64,000 nucleotides of DNA, from contig NZ_RAPV01000001.1 of assembly GCF_003610295.1 (NCBI RefSeq), positions 2,294,001-2,358,000 of the forward strand, in the 5' to 3' direction. The notes beneath the pieces are model-generated. The model did not search any database and was not told the DNA's origin. It was given only the letters and a program-made list of their open reading frames with translations. The stretch's first letter is position 1. Every line of letters starts with the position of its first letter. This stretch comes from Paraburkholderia sp. BL23I1N1. Lineage in GTDB: Bacteria; Pseudomonadota; Gammaproteobacteria; Burkholderiales; Burkholderiaceae. The position numbers and the translations under genes are program-made. This document shows, piece by piece, positions 26,132 through 34,560 of the stretch.

Positions 26132-26513
26132 TTCCGCTACACGCGGACGCTGCAAACGCGGCGCCCGCGTTCCTTTTCACATCTGAGCAATTGCGCAATC
26201 AGATTACGCCGGCAGTCCGGCGCCGCCCTTCCGTTTTTTGCTCTTCAATTGCTCCGAACTTGCAGCAACGCCTGAAGGATACGGTCACACCTCTTGTCAT
26301 CTTTACGGACTTCCGCGCGACGCCGGGCGGCATGACATGTTTGACATAGGAAACCGGTATCGCGACGCGTCATGCGTCTCGACACCAGGCCTTCGATATT
26401 CATCGAGTATTGCAGCAAGAAACGAGGGGCCGCCGACGGCTGGTGCAAATACCGTGCAGGTAGAGGGAAGCGTTTGTGTTTCTCTCTGCCAACCACTGTC
26501 AGAGGAATTCATC
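26132..26513. other. Intergenic region with a likely terminator
   Basis: A 7-bp stem (AACGCGG 26155-26161, loop CGC, CCGCGTT 26165-26171) followed by CCTTTT is a plausible terminator for the aldehyde dehydrogenase gene on the plus strand. The rest holds no convincing ORF and should contain the promoter of the SnoaL-like gene. Confidence 0.5.
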
Positions 26514-26963
26514 ATGTCTAGAGAAGATGACAACAAGGCCGTCGTGGGACGCTGGTTCAACGATTTCTGGGGCAAGACCTGCAACCTCGATATCGTCGAC
26601 GAACTGGCTGCGCCCGACATGCTGCTTCGCTACTCGCTGCACGAAGCACGTCGTGGCCGCGAGGACATCAAGGCATTCATGACCGGTTTCCGCGAAGCAT
26701 TTCCAGACCTCAACTTCTGGGGTGCCGCTGATCTCATCGCCGAGGGAGACTATGTAGTCGGTCGCTGGGAAGGCGGCGGTACGCATACCGGCCCGGCATT
26801 CAGCGACTTTCTGATTGGATCGTTACCTGCGGCGACCGGCCGGAAAATGCATTTCACAGGCACCACCGTGCTACGACTCAACGCCGGCAAGATCGTCGAA
26901 GAAATCGGACTGGACGATGGCGTGACCGCCCTTCAGCAACTCGGGCTGATCAAGGCAGTGTGA
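26514..26963 (+). CDS. SnoaL-like polyketide-cyclase-fold / ester cyclase family protein
   Basis: This 149-residue protein starts at the ATG at 26514 with AGAGGAA 7 nt upstream. It has the SnoaL/NTF2 pattern: an N-terminal helix KAVVGRWFNDFW, then YSLHEARRGREDIKAFMTGF, FREAFPDLNFWGAAD, VVGRWEGGGTHTG and MHFTGTTVLRL. The family covers small cyclases, isomerases and uncharacterised stress proteins; no specific substrate can be given. It is monocistronic and followed by a very strong hairpin at 26984-27016. Confidence 0.85.
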   Translation: MSREDDNKAVVGRWFNDFWGKTCNLDIVDELAAPDMLLRYSLHEARRGREDIKAFMTGFREAFPDLNFWGAADLIAEGDYVVGRWEGGGTHTGPAFSDFLIGSLPAATGRKMHFTGTTVLRLNAGKIVEEIGLDDGVTALQQLGLIKAV

Positions 26964-26983
26964 TCGGACGTGCTCGACCCGGC

Positions 26984-27016
26984 GCGGGCCGTCGCAAGAA
27001 CTTTGCGACGGCCCGC
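26984..27016. terminator. Strong perfect hairpin, possible bidirectional terminator
   Basis: GCGGGCCGTCGCAA (26984-26997) pairs perfectly with TTGCGACGGCCCGC (27003-27016), a 14-bp stem 21 nt after the SnoaL gene. There is no T-run on either side, so it may act as a processing or stability element rather than a standard intrinsic terminator. Confidence 0.45.
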
Positions 27017-27087
27017 CAGTTCCATCAAATCCGCCAGTCGTCGTTTCGCGCATTCGCGAGCGGCGCAGAAAAAATTCTTGCATCTAT

Positions 27088-27106
27088 CTGCTGTATCAGA
27101 TAATGT
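27088..27106 (+). promoter_or_regulatory. Candidate MarR operator and promoter, distal site upstream of the efflux gene
   Basis: CTGCTGTATCAG (27088-27099), one mismatch from CTGA-N4-TCAG, lies inside the wider palindrome ATCTG-N6-CAGAT. It is followed one base later by TAATGT, matching the position of TATTGT at the other two promoters of this cluster. It is 192 nt before the MFS start codon. Confidence 0.4.
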
Positions 27107-27227
27107 CACATCAGAAATAACTGCGACCGAACCACCGCGTAAATGCTGACCACTCACCCGCGCATGCCTGCGCGGGCTCCAGGACAGATTTCCCGGGCGA
27201 ATGGCTTTTATTTTTTTGCTCATATAC

Positions 27228-27246
27228 CTGACATATCAGATATTGT
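27228..27246 (+). promoter_or_regulatory. Candidate MarR operator overlapping the MFS-gene promoter
   Basis: The palindrome CTGACATATCAG (27228-27239) is followed after one base by a -10-like TATTGT (27241-27246). The same 12-bp-plus-1-plus-TATTGT layout occurs before the marR-type gene at 28919, so a shared repressor site that blocks RNA polymerase is likely. Confidence 0.55.
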
Positions 27247-27297
27247 GGTTGCCGAAAACTGGGCAGCCGACCTCCGGATCAACTTACAGGATGCAAG

Positions 27298-28860
27298 ATG
27301 AACCCGTCGACAACTGCAGGCGCCCCGGCGCCACTAACCGGCGCCAGATTCGCACTTGGCACGCTCGCCGTGGCACTCGCCACGTTCATGAACGTGCTGG
27401 ACTCGTCGATCGCTAACGTCGCGATTCCGACCATATCCGGTAACCTGGGTGTGTCCGTCGACGAAGGCACGTGGGTCATCACCCTGTTCGCCGCGGCCAA
27501 CGCCATATCGATTCCGTTGACCGGGTGGCTCACGCAGCGTGTGGGCCAGGTCAAGCTGTTCGTCTGGGCGATCCTGCTGTTCGTCTTTTCGTCATGGTTG
27601 TGTGGCCTGGCCTCCACCCTGCCGATATTGCTGGCGGCCCGGATAGTGCAAGGCGCTGTGGCAGGCCCGCTGGTGCCGCTTTCGCAGTCGATGCTGCTCG
27701 GCTCGTTCCCGAAGGAGAAGAGCTCGAGTGCGCTATCGCTCTGGGCAATGACGGCCACTGTCGGCCCGATCGCGGGACCGGCATTAGGCGGCTGGATTAC
27801 GGATAGCTACAGCTGGTCGTGGATTTTCTACATCAACATTCCGGTGGGCCTGTTCGCCGCCGGCACGATCTGGGCGATCTATCGCGACCGCGAAACACCC
27901 GCACGCAAATTGCCGATCGACAAGGTGGGCCTGTTCTCGCTGATCGCGTGGGTCGCATCGCTGCAGATCATGCTCGACAAGGGCAAGGATCTCGACTGGT
28001 TCAACTCCCCGGTAATCTGGGCGCTAAGTGTGTTCGCGCTGATCAGTTTCGTGTTCTTCCTGATCTGGGAATTGACTGAGGAAAAGCCGATCATCAACCT
28101 GCGGCTCTTTGCCGGACGCAACTTCCTCGGCGGCACGGTGGCGATTTCGGTCGCGTATGCCGTGTTCTTCGCGAACCTGGTCATCCTGCCCCAATGGATT
28201 CAGGGCTTTCTCGGTTACCGCTCGGTCGACGCAGGGCTCGTCACCGCGCCGCTCGGCATCTTCGCGGTGATCCTCGCGCCGTTTCTGGGCAAGATCATGC
28301 CGAAGTCGGATATGCGGGTGCTCGCCACGCTTGCCTTTCTCGGCTTCGCCGGCGTGTTCTTCATGCGCTCGCTTTACACGACGGGGGTCGGCCCCTATAC
28401 CCTGGTTCTTCCGACCCTGCTGCAAGGCATTCCCACCGCCCTCTTCTTCACGCCGCTCACCGCGATCATCCTGTCGGGCCTTTCGCCTGACAAGATCCCG
28501 GCGGCGGCCGGTCTCTCGAACTTCGTGCGGATCTTCGCCGGCGCAGTGGGAACATCGCTGTTGAGTACCGGCTGGAACAACCGCACGATCCTGCACCATG
28601 CGCGACTGACTGAACAGACGAGCGTGAACAATCCGACCTTTGTCGACGCCATCGCCAACCTGCAGACAACGCTCGACGTCAGCACGGCCAAAGCCACGGC
28701 GTTCTTTGAGGCGTCGCTGAACGCACAAGCCACGATGCTGGGGTTGAACGACATCTTCTGGCTGTCGGGGGGCATTTTTCTCGTGATCATTCCGCTGATC
28801 TGGGTGACGAAGCCCGGCAAGGGCGCGAGCGCGGGCGCAGCGGGTGCCAGTGGGCACTGA
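27298..28860 (+). CDS. DHA2-family (EmrB/QacA-type) drug efflux MFS transporter
   Basis: This 520-residue inner-membrane transporter has 14 predicted spans. The signature segments are LATFMNVLDSSIANVAIPTI (DHA2 motif with Asp), WLTQRVGQVKLF, RIVQGAVAGPLVPLSQSML and GPALGGWITDSYSWSWIFYINIP (motif C). AGGATG lies just before the ATG. Together with the HlyD-type adaptor (30997) and the outer-membrane channel (29453) it forms a proton-driven tripartite pump; the MarR gene between them should be its repressor. Substrate unknown; aromatic acids or antibiotics are usual inducers for such clusters. Confidence 0.92.
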   Translation: MNPSTTAGAPAPLTGARFALGTLAVALATFMNVLDSSIANVAIPTISGNLGVSVDEGTWVITLFAAANAISIPLTGWLTQRVGQVKLFVWAILLFVFSSWLCGLASTLPILLAARIVQGAVAGPLVPLSQSMLLGSFPKEKSSSALSLWAMTATVGPIAGPALGGWITDSYSWSWIFYINIPVGLFAAGTIWAIYRDRETPARKLPIDKVGLFSLIAWVASLQIMLDKGKDLDWFNSPVIWALSVFALISFVFFLIWELTEEKPIINLRLFAGRNFLGGTVAISVAYAVFFANLVILPQWIQGFLGYRSVDAGLVTAPLGIFAVILAPFLGKIMPKSDMRVLATLAFLGFAGVFFMRSLYTTGVGPYTLVLPTLLQGIPTALFFTPLTAIILSGLSPDKIPAAAGLSNFVRIFAGAVGTSLLSTGWNNRTILHHARLTEQTSVNNPTFVDAIANLQTTLDVSTAKATAFFEASLNAQATMLGLNDIFWLSGGIFLVIIPLIWVTKPGKGASAGAAGASGH

Positions 28861-28908
28861 TCGATGTACGGAACGAAACCAGTCGCGAAGAACGGGAGTA
28901 AAAAAATC

Positions 28909-28937
28909 TTGACTATATCTGACTATGCAGCTATTGT
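28909..28937 (+). promoter_or_regulatory. marR promoter with embedded operator
   Basis: TTGACT (28909-28914) and TATTGT (28932-28937) are separated by 17 bp. The spacer contains CTGACTATGCAG (28919-28930), the same box as at 27228 with one arm mismatch. Binding here would give autorepression. Confidence 0.6.
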
Positions 28938-28961
28938 ATAAATCAGCAACTGGAGAGTTCG

Positions 28962-29399
28962 ATGGATCACTACTCAAAGGAAAGTTTCATGCTTACGCAA
29001 AGCGTCGGTTTCACGCTGAACACGGCGCGAAACGTGATCACGGCAGAGATGGACGCGGCACTGAGGGATCTCGACATCAGCAGCCAGCACATGGTCATCC
29101 TGCTTTCGCTCACGCATGGCGTCGCGACTACGCCATTCGAACTGTCAAAGCTGCTCGACATCGACACGGGCCTGATGACACGCATGCTGGATAAGCTGGA
29201 AGCGAAAAGTTTGCTCGGGCGCTCGCGCAGTGTCGACGATCGCCGCGTGGTCAATCTGGCGCTTACGTCGAAGGGCGAGGAAGTTGCGGCCCGGATTCAG
29301 GAAATCGCGCCGCAGGTGCTGAACGCCCGGCTGAAGAAGTTCACCAAGGTCGAGTTCGACGAATTGTGCCACCTGCTTCGCAAGTTCGTTGGCGATTGA
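28962..29399 (+). CDS. MarR-family transcriptional regulator
   Basis: This 145-residue winged-helix repressor starts at the ATG at 28962 (GGAGAG upstream). The DNA-recognition part is FELSKLLDIDTGLMTRMLDKLEAK in two helices (about 60-85), followed by the wing RSRSVDDRRVVNLALTSKGEE, a clear MarR signature (DDRR). Its own promoter and those of the MFS and outer-membrane genes carry similar CTGA-N4-TCAG boxes, so it probably represses the whole efflux cluster and releases on binding a small ligand. Confidence 0.92.
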   Translation: MDHYSKESFMLTQSVGFTLNTARNVITAEMDAALRDLDISSQHMVILLSLTHGVATTPFELSKLLDIDTGLMTRMLDKLEAKSLLGRSRSVDDRRVVNLALTSKGEEVAARIQEIAPQVLNARLKKFTKVEFDELCHLLRKFVGD

Positions 29400-29436
29400 G
29401 CCGGGTCCAACCGTTCCGATTTTTTTTGTCCAATTA

Positions 29437-29450
29437 TCTGATAGGTCAGA
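29437..29450 (+). promoter_or_regulatory. Candidate MarR operator at the outer-membrane channel start
   Basis: TCTGATAGGTCAGA (5-bp arms, 4-bp spacer) ends 3 nt before the ATG at 29453. It matches the CTGA-N4-TCAG core of the upstream boxes. Placed here, it could block a promoter just upstream (TTGTCC-like -35) or the ribosome-binding region, which otherwise shows only a weak AGG. Confidence 0.45.
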
Positions 29451-29452
29451 AA

Positions 29453-30961
29453 ATGAATACGCAGTTTTCCAAAACCAGCCGCGGTGCTCGTGTGGTGAAA
29501 CTGGGCGTGTCGGCTATCTTCGCCGCCGTGCTCTCCGCCTGTGCCAACTACGCCGGCATCCACAGCGACAAGCAGATAACCGCGCCGCAGCAGTACGAAT
29601 CCACACAAAGCGTGCCGGCCGAAAGCGGTCACTGGCCGGCTGCCGACTGGGCCGACCAGTTCGGTGACGCCCAACTGAAGGCGCTGCTCGCCGAAGCCCT
29701 CAAGGGCAGCCCGACGCTCGAACAGGCCCGTGCCCGGGTCGCCCAGGCGCAGGCGTTCAGCGAAACCGCCAAGGCGAACACGCTGCCGCGCGTGGACGCG
29801 AACTACTCGCTCACACGCCAGCAGTACAGCGGCACCGCACTCGTGCCGCCGCCCTACGCCGGCTCGTGGCAGACCGAGAACAAGGGCCTGCTCTCCGCTT
29901 CCTACGACCTCGACCTGTGGGGCAAGAACCGGGAAGCACTGAAAGCCGCCGTGTCGCAAACCGAGGCCAGCCAGGCCGATGCGGAAGTCGTCAAGCTCAC
30001 GCTGAATACGTCGATTGCGCGCACCTACAACCAGTTCGCCCGTCTGTACGCACTGCGCGACATCGCCCAGCAGGAGGTCGCGCGCCGCGAGCAGATCGAC
30101 CGCATCACCGCGGGCCGGATCGCGACGGGTCTCGATACCGAAGTGGAACGCAAGACCGCGCAGGCGAATCTCGCCACGAGCCGCGCCAGCCTCGCGGCCC
30201 TCGACGGCAGCATTCTGACCACCCGTTACCAGCTCGCCGCATTGCTCGGCGCGGGCCCGGATCGCGGTCTGTCGATCGCGCGCCCAACGCTCGGCGTGGG
30301 CGACGAAGTGCGTCTGCCGGACAACCTGCCCGCGGATCTGGTGAGCCGCCGACCGGACATCGTGGCCGCCCGCTGGCGCGTCGATGCGCTCACGCATGAG
30401 GTGAAGGAAGCCAAGGCCGGGTTCTACCCGGACATCAACCTGAGCGCCGCCATGGGGCTCGACGCGTTCGGCTTCGGCCGCTTCCTCACCGCCGCGAGCC
30501 GCACCGGATCGGCCGGCGCCGCGATCCATCTGCCGATCTTCGATGGCGGCGAATTGCGCGCCCAGCTGAAAGGCCGTTACGCCGAATCCGACTATGCCGT
30601 GGCCGGCTACAACCAGACGCTGATCACCGCGCTGACCGACGTGGCCACGCAACTCGCGCAGATCCGTTCGAGCGACGTGCAGCTCGTCGACGCACAGGCC
30701 GCGCAGGAGGCCGCGCAGAGCGTCGACCAATTGGCCATCACGCAATACAAGGCCGGCCTGACCAACCAGCTGACCGTGCTCAACGCCGACATGAACGCGC
30801 TGCATGCCGATCAGGCCGTGGCCGATCTGAAGATGGACCGCCGCGACCAGCAGATTGCGCTCGCCTCGGCACTCGGTGGCGGCTATGTCGACACCTCGAA
30901 AGATGAAACCCGTCGCGCGGACACTGCCGCGCAATCCAGTCCCGCCGTCGCCGCACGTTGA
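29453..30961 (+). CDS. Outer-membrane efflux lipoprotein (NodT/OprM-type channel)
   Basis: This 502-residue protein starts at the ATG at 29453 rather than the in-frame 29366, because the latter overlaps the marR gene. A lipoprotein signal with lipobox VLSAC ends near residue 26. Two repeated OEP domains are visible: WADQFGDAQLKALLAEALKG and LEQARARVAQAQA in the first, LVSRRPDIVAARWRVDALTH and ITQYKAGLTNQLTVLNADMN in the second. It is the TolC-like exit duct for the MFS pump. The gene follows marR by 53 nt and precedes the adaptor by 35 nt. Confidence 0.92.
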   Translation: MNTQFSKTSRGARVVKLGVSAIFAAVLSACANYAGIHSDKQITAPQQYESTQSVPAESGHWPAADWADQFGDAQLKALLAEALKGSPTLEQARARVAQAQAFSETAKANTLPRVDANYSLTRQQYSGTALVPPPYAGSWQTENKGLLSASYDLDLWGKNREALKAAVSQTEASQADAEVVKLTLNTSIARTYNQFARLYALRDIAQQEVARREQIDRITAGRIATGLDTEVERKTAQANLATSRASLAALDGSILTTRYQLAALLGAGPDRGLSIARPTLGVGDEVRLPDNLPADLVSRRPDIVAARWRVDALTHEVKEAKAGFYPDINLSAAMGLDAFGFGRFLTAASRTGSAGAAIHLPIFDGGELRAQLKGRYAESDYAVAGYNQTLITALTDVATQLAQIRSSDVQLVDAQAAQEAAQSVDQLAITQYKAGLTNQLTVLNADMNALHADQAVADLKMDRRDQQIALASALGGGYVDTSKDETRRADTAAQSSPAVAAR

Positions 30962-30996
30962 TACGGCACGTTCGCACACCTGTCAGGAGAACTGAA

Positions 30997-32307
30997 ATGA
31001 GCGATACCACCACGTCCGGCCGCAAGACGGCGGATACCGATACTGTCGTCGAGAACACCGGCGGCGCGTCCGCAACACCTGCAACACCCGCAGGCAACGC
31101 ACCCCAAGCAACCCCGCCCGGCAAGCGCAAGCTGCTGCTCGCGCTGCTCGGCCTGGCTGTGGTCGCGGCGGGTGCAGCCTACGGCGCGTACTACATGACG
31201 TACGCCCGCTATCACCAGTCGACCGACGATGCCTACGTCAGCGGCAATCTGGTGCAACTCACGCCGCAGGTCTCCGGAACGGTGGTGGCGGTCAACGCGG
31301 ACGACACGCAGATCGTCAAACAGGGCGACCCGGTCGTCACGCTCGACGGCGCCGATGCGAAAGTCGCACTGCTCAACGCCGAAGCGACGCTCGGCCAGAC
31401 CGTGCGGCAGGTCAGCGGCCTGTACGTGAACAACGATTTCTATGCGGCCACGGTGGCCCAGCGCGCGGCGGATCTCGCCCGCGCCAACGACGATCTGCAC
31501 CGGCGCGAGGCCGTCGCGGGCACCGGTGCGGTGTCCGCCGAAGACATTGCCCACGCCCGCGATGCGGTGAACGTGGCCCAGGCGGCGCTCGATGCGGCCC
31601 GCCAGCAGGCCGAGGCCAATCACGCCCTCACCGACCGCACCACGGTCGAACGGCATCCGAATGTGCAGGCCGCAGCCTCGAAGGTGCGCGACGCCTACCT
31701 GAACTACGCACGCAACACGTTGCCGGCCCCCGTCACCGGGTATGTGGCCCAACGTTCGGTGCAGGTCGGCCAGCGCGTCGCGCCGGGCACGCCGCTGATG
31801 GCAATCGTGCCGCTCGACGGCGTATGGGTCGATGCGAACTTCAAGGAAGGCCAGCTCAAGCACATGCGTATCGGCCAGCCGGTCGAGCTGACGGCGGACG
31901 TATACGGCGGCAGCGTCAAATACCACGGCCGGGTGGTCGGCTTCTCGGCGGGTACGGGTAGCGCCTTCGCCGTGCTGCCGGCGCAGAACGCGACGGGCAA
32001 CTGGATCAAGATCGTGCAGCGCCTGCCAGTACGTATCCAGCTCGACCAGCGTGAACTTCAGGCGCATCCGTTGCGCATCGGCCTGTCGATGCAGGTCGAC
32101 GCCGATACGCGCAACGATTCCGGCACACAGCTCGGCGCGGCCACTACGACGACCTATCAGACCGATGTGTTTGCGCAGTACGGCGCGCAGGCCGATGCCG
32201 AGATCGCGAAGATCATTGGCGAGAATGAGGTGGTCTCGCACGCGAGCGCCGCGAAATCGTCGGTGAAGAAAGTGGCGACGCGCGAACAGGTGCGTAACGC
32301 GGGCTGA
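30997..32307 (+). CDS. HlyD-family membrane fusion protein (EmrA-type efflux adaptor)
   Basis: This 436-residue adaptor starts at the ATG at 30997 with CAGGAGA upstream. It has a cytoplasmic Pro/Thr-rich tail (1-42) and one membrane span (about 43-66, LLLALLGLAVVAAGAAYGAYY). A biotinyl-lipoyl half-motif DDAYVSGNLVQLTPQVSGTV is followed by a coiled-coil hairpin (about 125-215) and the second half-motif APVTGYVAQRSVQVGQRV. It connects the MFS pump to the outer-membrane channel across the periplasm. It is the last gene of the plus-strand efflux cluster and converges on pqiC. Confidence 0.92.
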   Translation: MSDTTTSGRKTADTDTVVENTGGASATPATPAGNAPQATPPGKRKLLLALLGLAVVAAGAAYGAYYMTYARYHQSTDDAYVSGNLVQLTPQVSGTVVAVNADDTQIVKQGDPVVTLDGADAKVALLNAEATLGQTVRQVSGLYVNNDFYAATVAQRAADLARANDDLHRREAVAGTGAVSAEDIAHARDAVNVAQAALDAARQQAEANHALTDRTTVERHPNVQAAASKVRDAYLNYARNTLPAPVTGYVAQRSVQVGQRVAPGTPLMAIVPLDGVWVDANFKEGQLKHMRIGQPVELTADVYGGSVKYHGRVVGFSAGTGSAFAVLPAQNATGNWIKIVQRLPVRIQLDQRELQAHPLRIGLSMQVDADTRNDSGTQLGAATTTTYQTDVFAQYGAQADAEIAKIIGENEVVSHASAAKSSVKKVATREQVRNAG

Positions 32308-32347
32308 CACCTTGTCGAGTGCCGCGGGTGCCGCGAGTGCCACCGTT

Positions 32348-32935
32348 TCACTGCCGTGCAGCGGATTGCGTCGCTACCGCGATATCACGCGCCACGGACG
32401 AGAGGCCCCGGTTGTGTGCGTTGACCAGCGCGTCGTAACCGGGCTCGCTTTTCGCCTCGTGTACAACCGTGCGCCCCGCAACCGGTTCTCCCCGCTTCGG
32501 CGGACGCACCGACCAGATCACCGCCAGCGTCACCGTACCGCTCGTGGGCGAATCGAAGCTTTGCACGTCAACCGACACGCGATAAGCATTGTCGTCCACG
32601 CGTTGTGGGTAGACCGATACGATCGAACCCGGGATGAACTGTGCGAGTTCTGCAGCCAGTACGCGTGGAATCTGACTCTTCAACGGATCGGCCCAGCGGG
32701 CGAATTCATTGATCGAGACACGGTTCGCGTCAATCCTGGATACGATTTGTGGTCGATCGACCAATTCCGGAACCGTAACCGGACCGATCGCGATCGCGAT
32801 CGGCTTCATATCCGGATGCAGCTCGACAACTTGCACCGCACTCAACGTATAGAACTGCGACGATGGCGACGTCGCACACCCGGCAACCAGGCCAAGCGCG
32901 ATCATTCCCAAGGAAAACGACGAAAATCGGCTCAT
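32348..32935 (-). CDS. pqiC: PqiC-type lipoprotein (ABC-type transport auxiliary, YmbA-like)
   Basis: This 195-residue lipoprotein has lipobox LVAGC at about residues 16-20. The body has the DUF330/ABC_trans_aux pattern: QFYTLSA, IAIGPVTVPELVDRPQIV and the long C-terminal helix. In Escherichia coli the outer-membrane lipoprotein PqiC interacts with PqiB. Its start overlaps the pqiB stop by 4 nt, so it is translated as part of pqiABC. Confidence 0.9.
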   Translation of the reverse strand: MSRFSSFSLGMIALGLVAGCATSPSSQFYTLSAVQVVELHPDMKPIAIAIGPVTVPELVDRPQIVSRIDANRVSINEFARWADPLKSQIPRVLAAELAQFIPGSIVSVYPQRVDDNAYRVSVDVQSFDSPTSGTVTLAVIWSVRPPKRGEPVAGRTVVHEAKSEPGYDALVNAHNRGLSSVARDIAVATQSAARQ

Positions 32936-34560
32936 GGCTTATCCTCGCTTTTGCCCCGAATCAGCGCTTCCGGATGACGTTGGAGATAGTCCGCCAGCGA
33001 GCGTACCGAGGCGGCGGCCCGTGATAGTTCCTGCATGGTTTCAGTCGTGCCTTGCTGCAAGGGCGAATCGCTTTGCATCGCGCGATTCGCTGACGTGAGC
33101 GCCTCACGAGCGGCGGCCAACGTAGCCTTTGCATCGGGGGCCAGGTCCGTATTGATGGTGTTCAAAAGCGCATCCGCGTCACTCATGGTCTTGCGGAGGT
33201 CTTTACTGATTCCTTCAAACGGAATGGCGTTCAGCTTCGCGACGAGACTTGCAATGGCGTCTTGCAAACCTTGCAGATTACCCGGCACCGTGGGTAATTG
33301 GGGGATCGCGTTATTCCAGTTCACTGTCGCCTTCGGCGCCGCGGGGAAGAAATCGATCGCAATGTACAGTTGTCCCGTAAGCAGGCTCGCTGTTCTCAGT
33401 TGCGCTCGCAACCCTTTCGATATCAGATAGTCGGCAAACGCCTTTCTTTCGGACTGCTTGCTCCCAACACTGCTTTGCCAGTTCTCGCGCGGGACCAGGC
33501 GTTCAGGAAAGATGTTGACCTCGACAGGGATACTGAATTCCTTGCTGACCGGATCGAAGTGCGCCGAGATCGCCGATACCTCACCAATGACAATTCCCCG
33601 GAAGTCGACGGGGGCGCCGACGCTCAAGCCACGCACCGAGTCGTTAAAGTTCAGCACGTATTTGTCGACGATCGCATCATGCCGCCTCATTGCATCGCCC
33701 CGATCGCCGAAAAGCCGAAACTGGCGCTTCGCATCGGCTTCAGACGTATTCGTTGCGTCGGGTGGGTTCTCGAACGCAAGGCCGCCGATCAGAACGGAGA
33801 CCAACGATTCGGTGTTGACCTTCACGCCGGTCGTGTCCAGCGTCACATCCACGCCGCTCGCTTGCCAGAAACGCGTGTCGTTCGTGACGTACTTGTCATA
33901 CGGCGCGTTGATGAAAACGTGGACGGTCATTCCTGCACCGTCGGGATCGAGCGCGTAGGACACGATCTGGCCAACCTGAAGGCGACGAAAGAATACGGGC
34001 GAACCGATATCGAGTGAGCCAATGTTGCCACTTTTGAGCACGAACTCTCGCCCCGGCGCTCCTGAAGCGAGAACAGGCGGTGACTCGAGACCGACAAAAT
34101 CGCGCCGCACTTTTTGCGACGTACCGATGTCCATTCCAATGTGAGAGCCGGATATCAAGGTACTGATGCCCGATACGGTGCCTCCCGCAATGCGCGGCCG
34201 GACGACCCAGAAGCGGGTGTCGTCGACCAGCATGCTGGAAGCGATGTGAGACATTTCTGCGCTGGCAAGCACCGTTTTGTGATCGTCGGAAAGTGCGAGA
34301 CTTTTGATCACGCCAATGTCGACGTTCTTGAACTTGATCTTGGTCTTGCCGGCCTCGATGCCCTCTCCTGTAGTAAAGCTGATGGTGATGGTCGGGCCTC
34401 TTTGCATGATCGACTGCGCCGCCAGTCCGCCGGCTATCAGCACGGCCACAAAGGGCACTAGCCACACAAGCTGCATGCGCCATTTCGACCGCTTCTCATG
34501 GACCGCTGTTGGAAACCCCGCCGCCTCTTCGCTATCGTTCTGTCCTGATGCGTTATTCAC
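32932..34560 (-). CDS. pqiB: PqiB, MCE-domain intermembrane transport protein
   Basis: This 542-residue protein has a single membrane span (about 30-50, LVWLVPFVAVLIAGGLAAQ) and three MlaD/MCE domains in the periplasm, each opening with a GP/VG beta segment (GPTITISFTTGEGIEAGKTK; GSLDIGSPVFFRRLQVGQIV; GLSVGAPVDFRGIVIGEVS). A C-terminal helical region follows. The length matches E. coli PqiB, which builds a tube spanning the periplasm for lipid movement and is linked to envelope stress. It overlaps pqiA by 8 nt and pqiC by 4 nt. Confidence 0.92.
   Translation of the reverse strand: MNNASGQNDSEEAAGFPTAVHEKRSKWRMQLVWLVPFVAVLIAGGLAAQSIMQRGPTITISFTTGEGIEAGKTKIKFKNVDIGVIKSLALSDDHKTVLASAEMSHIASSMLVDDTRFWVVRPRIAGGTVSGISTLISGSHIGMDIGTSQKVRRDFVGLESPPVLASGAPGREFVLKSGNIGSLDIGSPVFFRRLQVGQIVSYALDPDGAGMTVHVFINAPYDKYVTNDTRFWQASGVDVTLDTTGVKVNTESLVSVLIGGLAFENPPDATNTSEADAKRQFRLFGDRGDAMRRHDAIVDKYVLNFNDSVRGLSVGAPVDFRGIVIGEVSAISAHFDPVSKEFSIPVEVNIFPERLVPRENWQSSVGSKQSERKAFADYLISKGLRAQLRTASLLTGQLYIAIDFFPAAPKATVNWNNAIPQLPTVPGNLQGLQDAIASLVAKLNAIPFEGISKDLRKTMSDADALLNTINTDLAPDAKATLAAAREALTSANRAMQSDSPLQQGTTETMQELSRAAASVRSLADYLQRHPEALIRGKSEDKP

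Noticed and set aside
29297..30979. 560-codon minus-strand ORF
   Set aside because: Antisense to the outer-membrane efflux gene; Gly/Arg/Val-rich shadow with no family motif.
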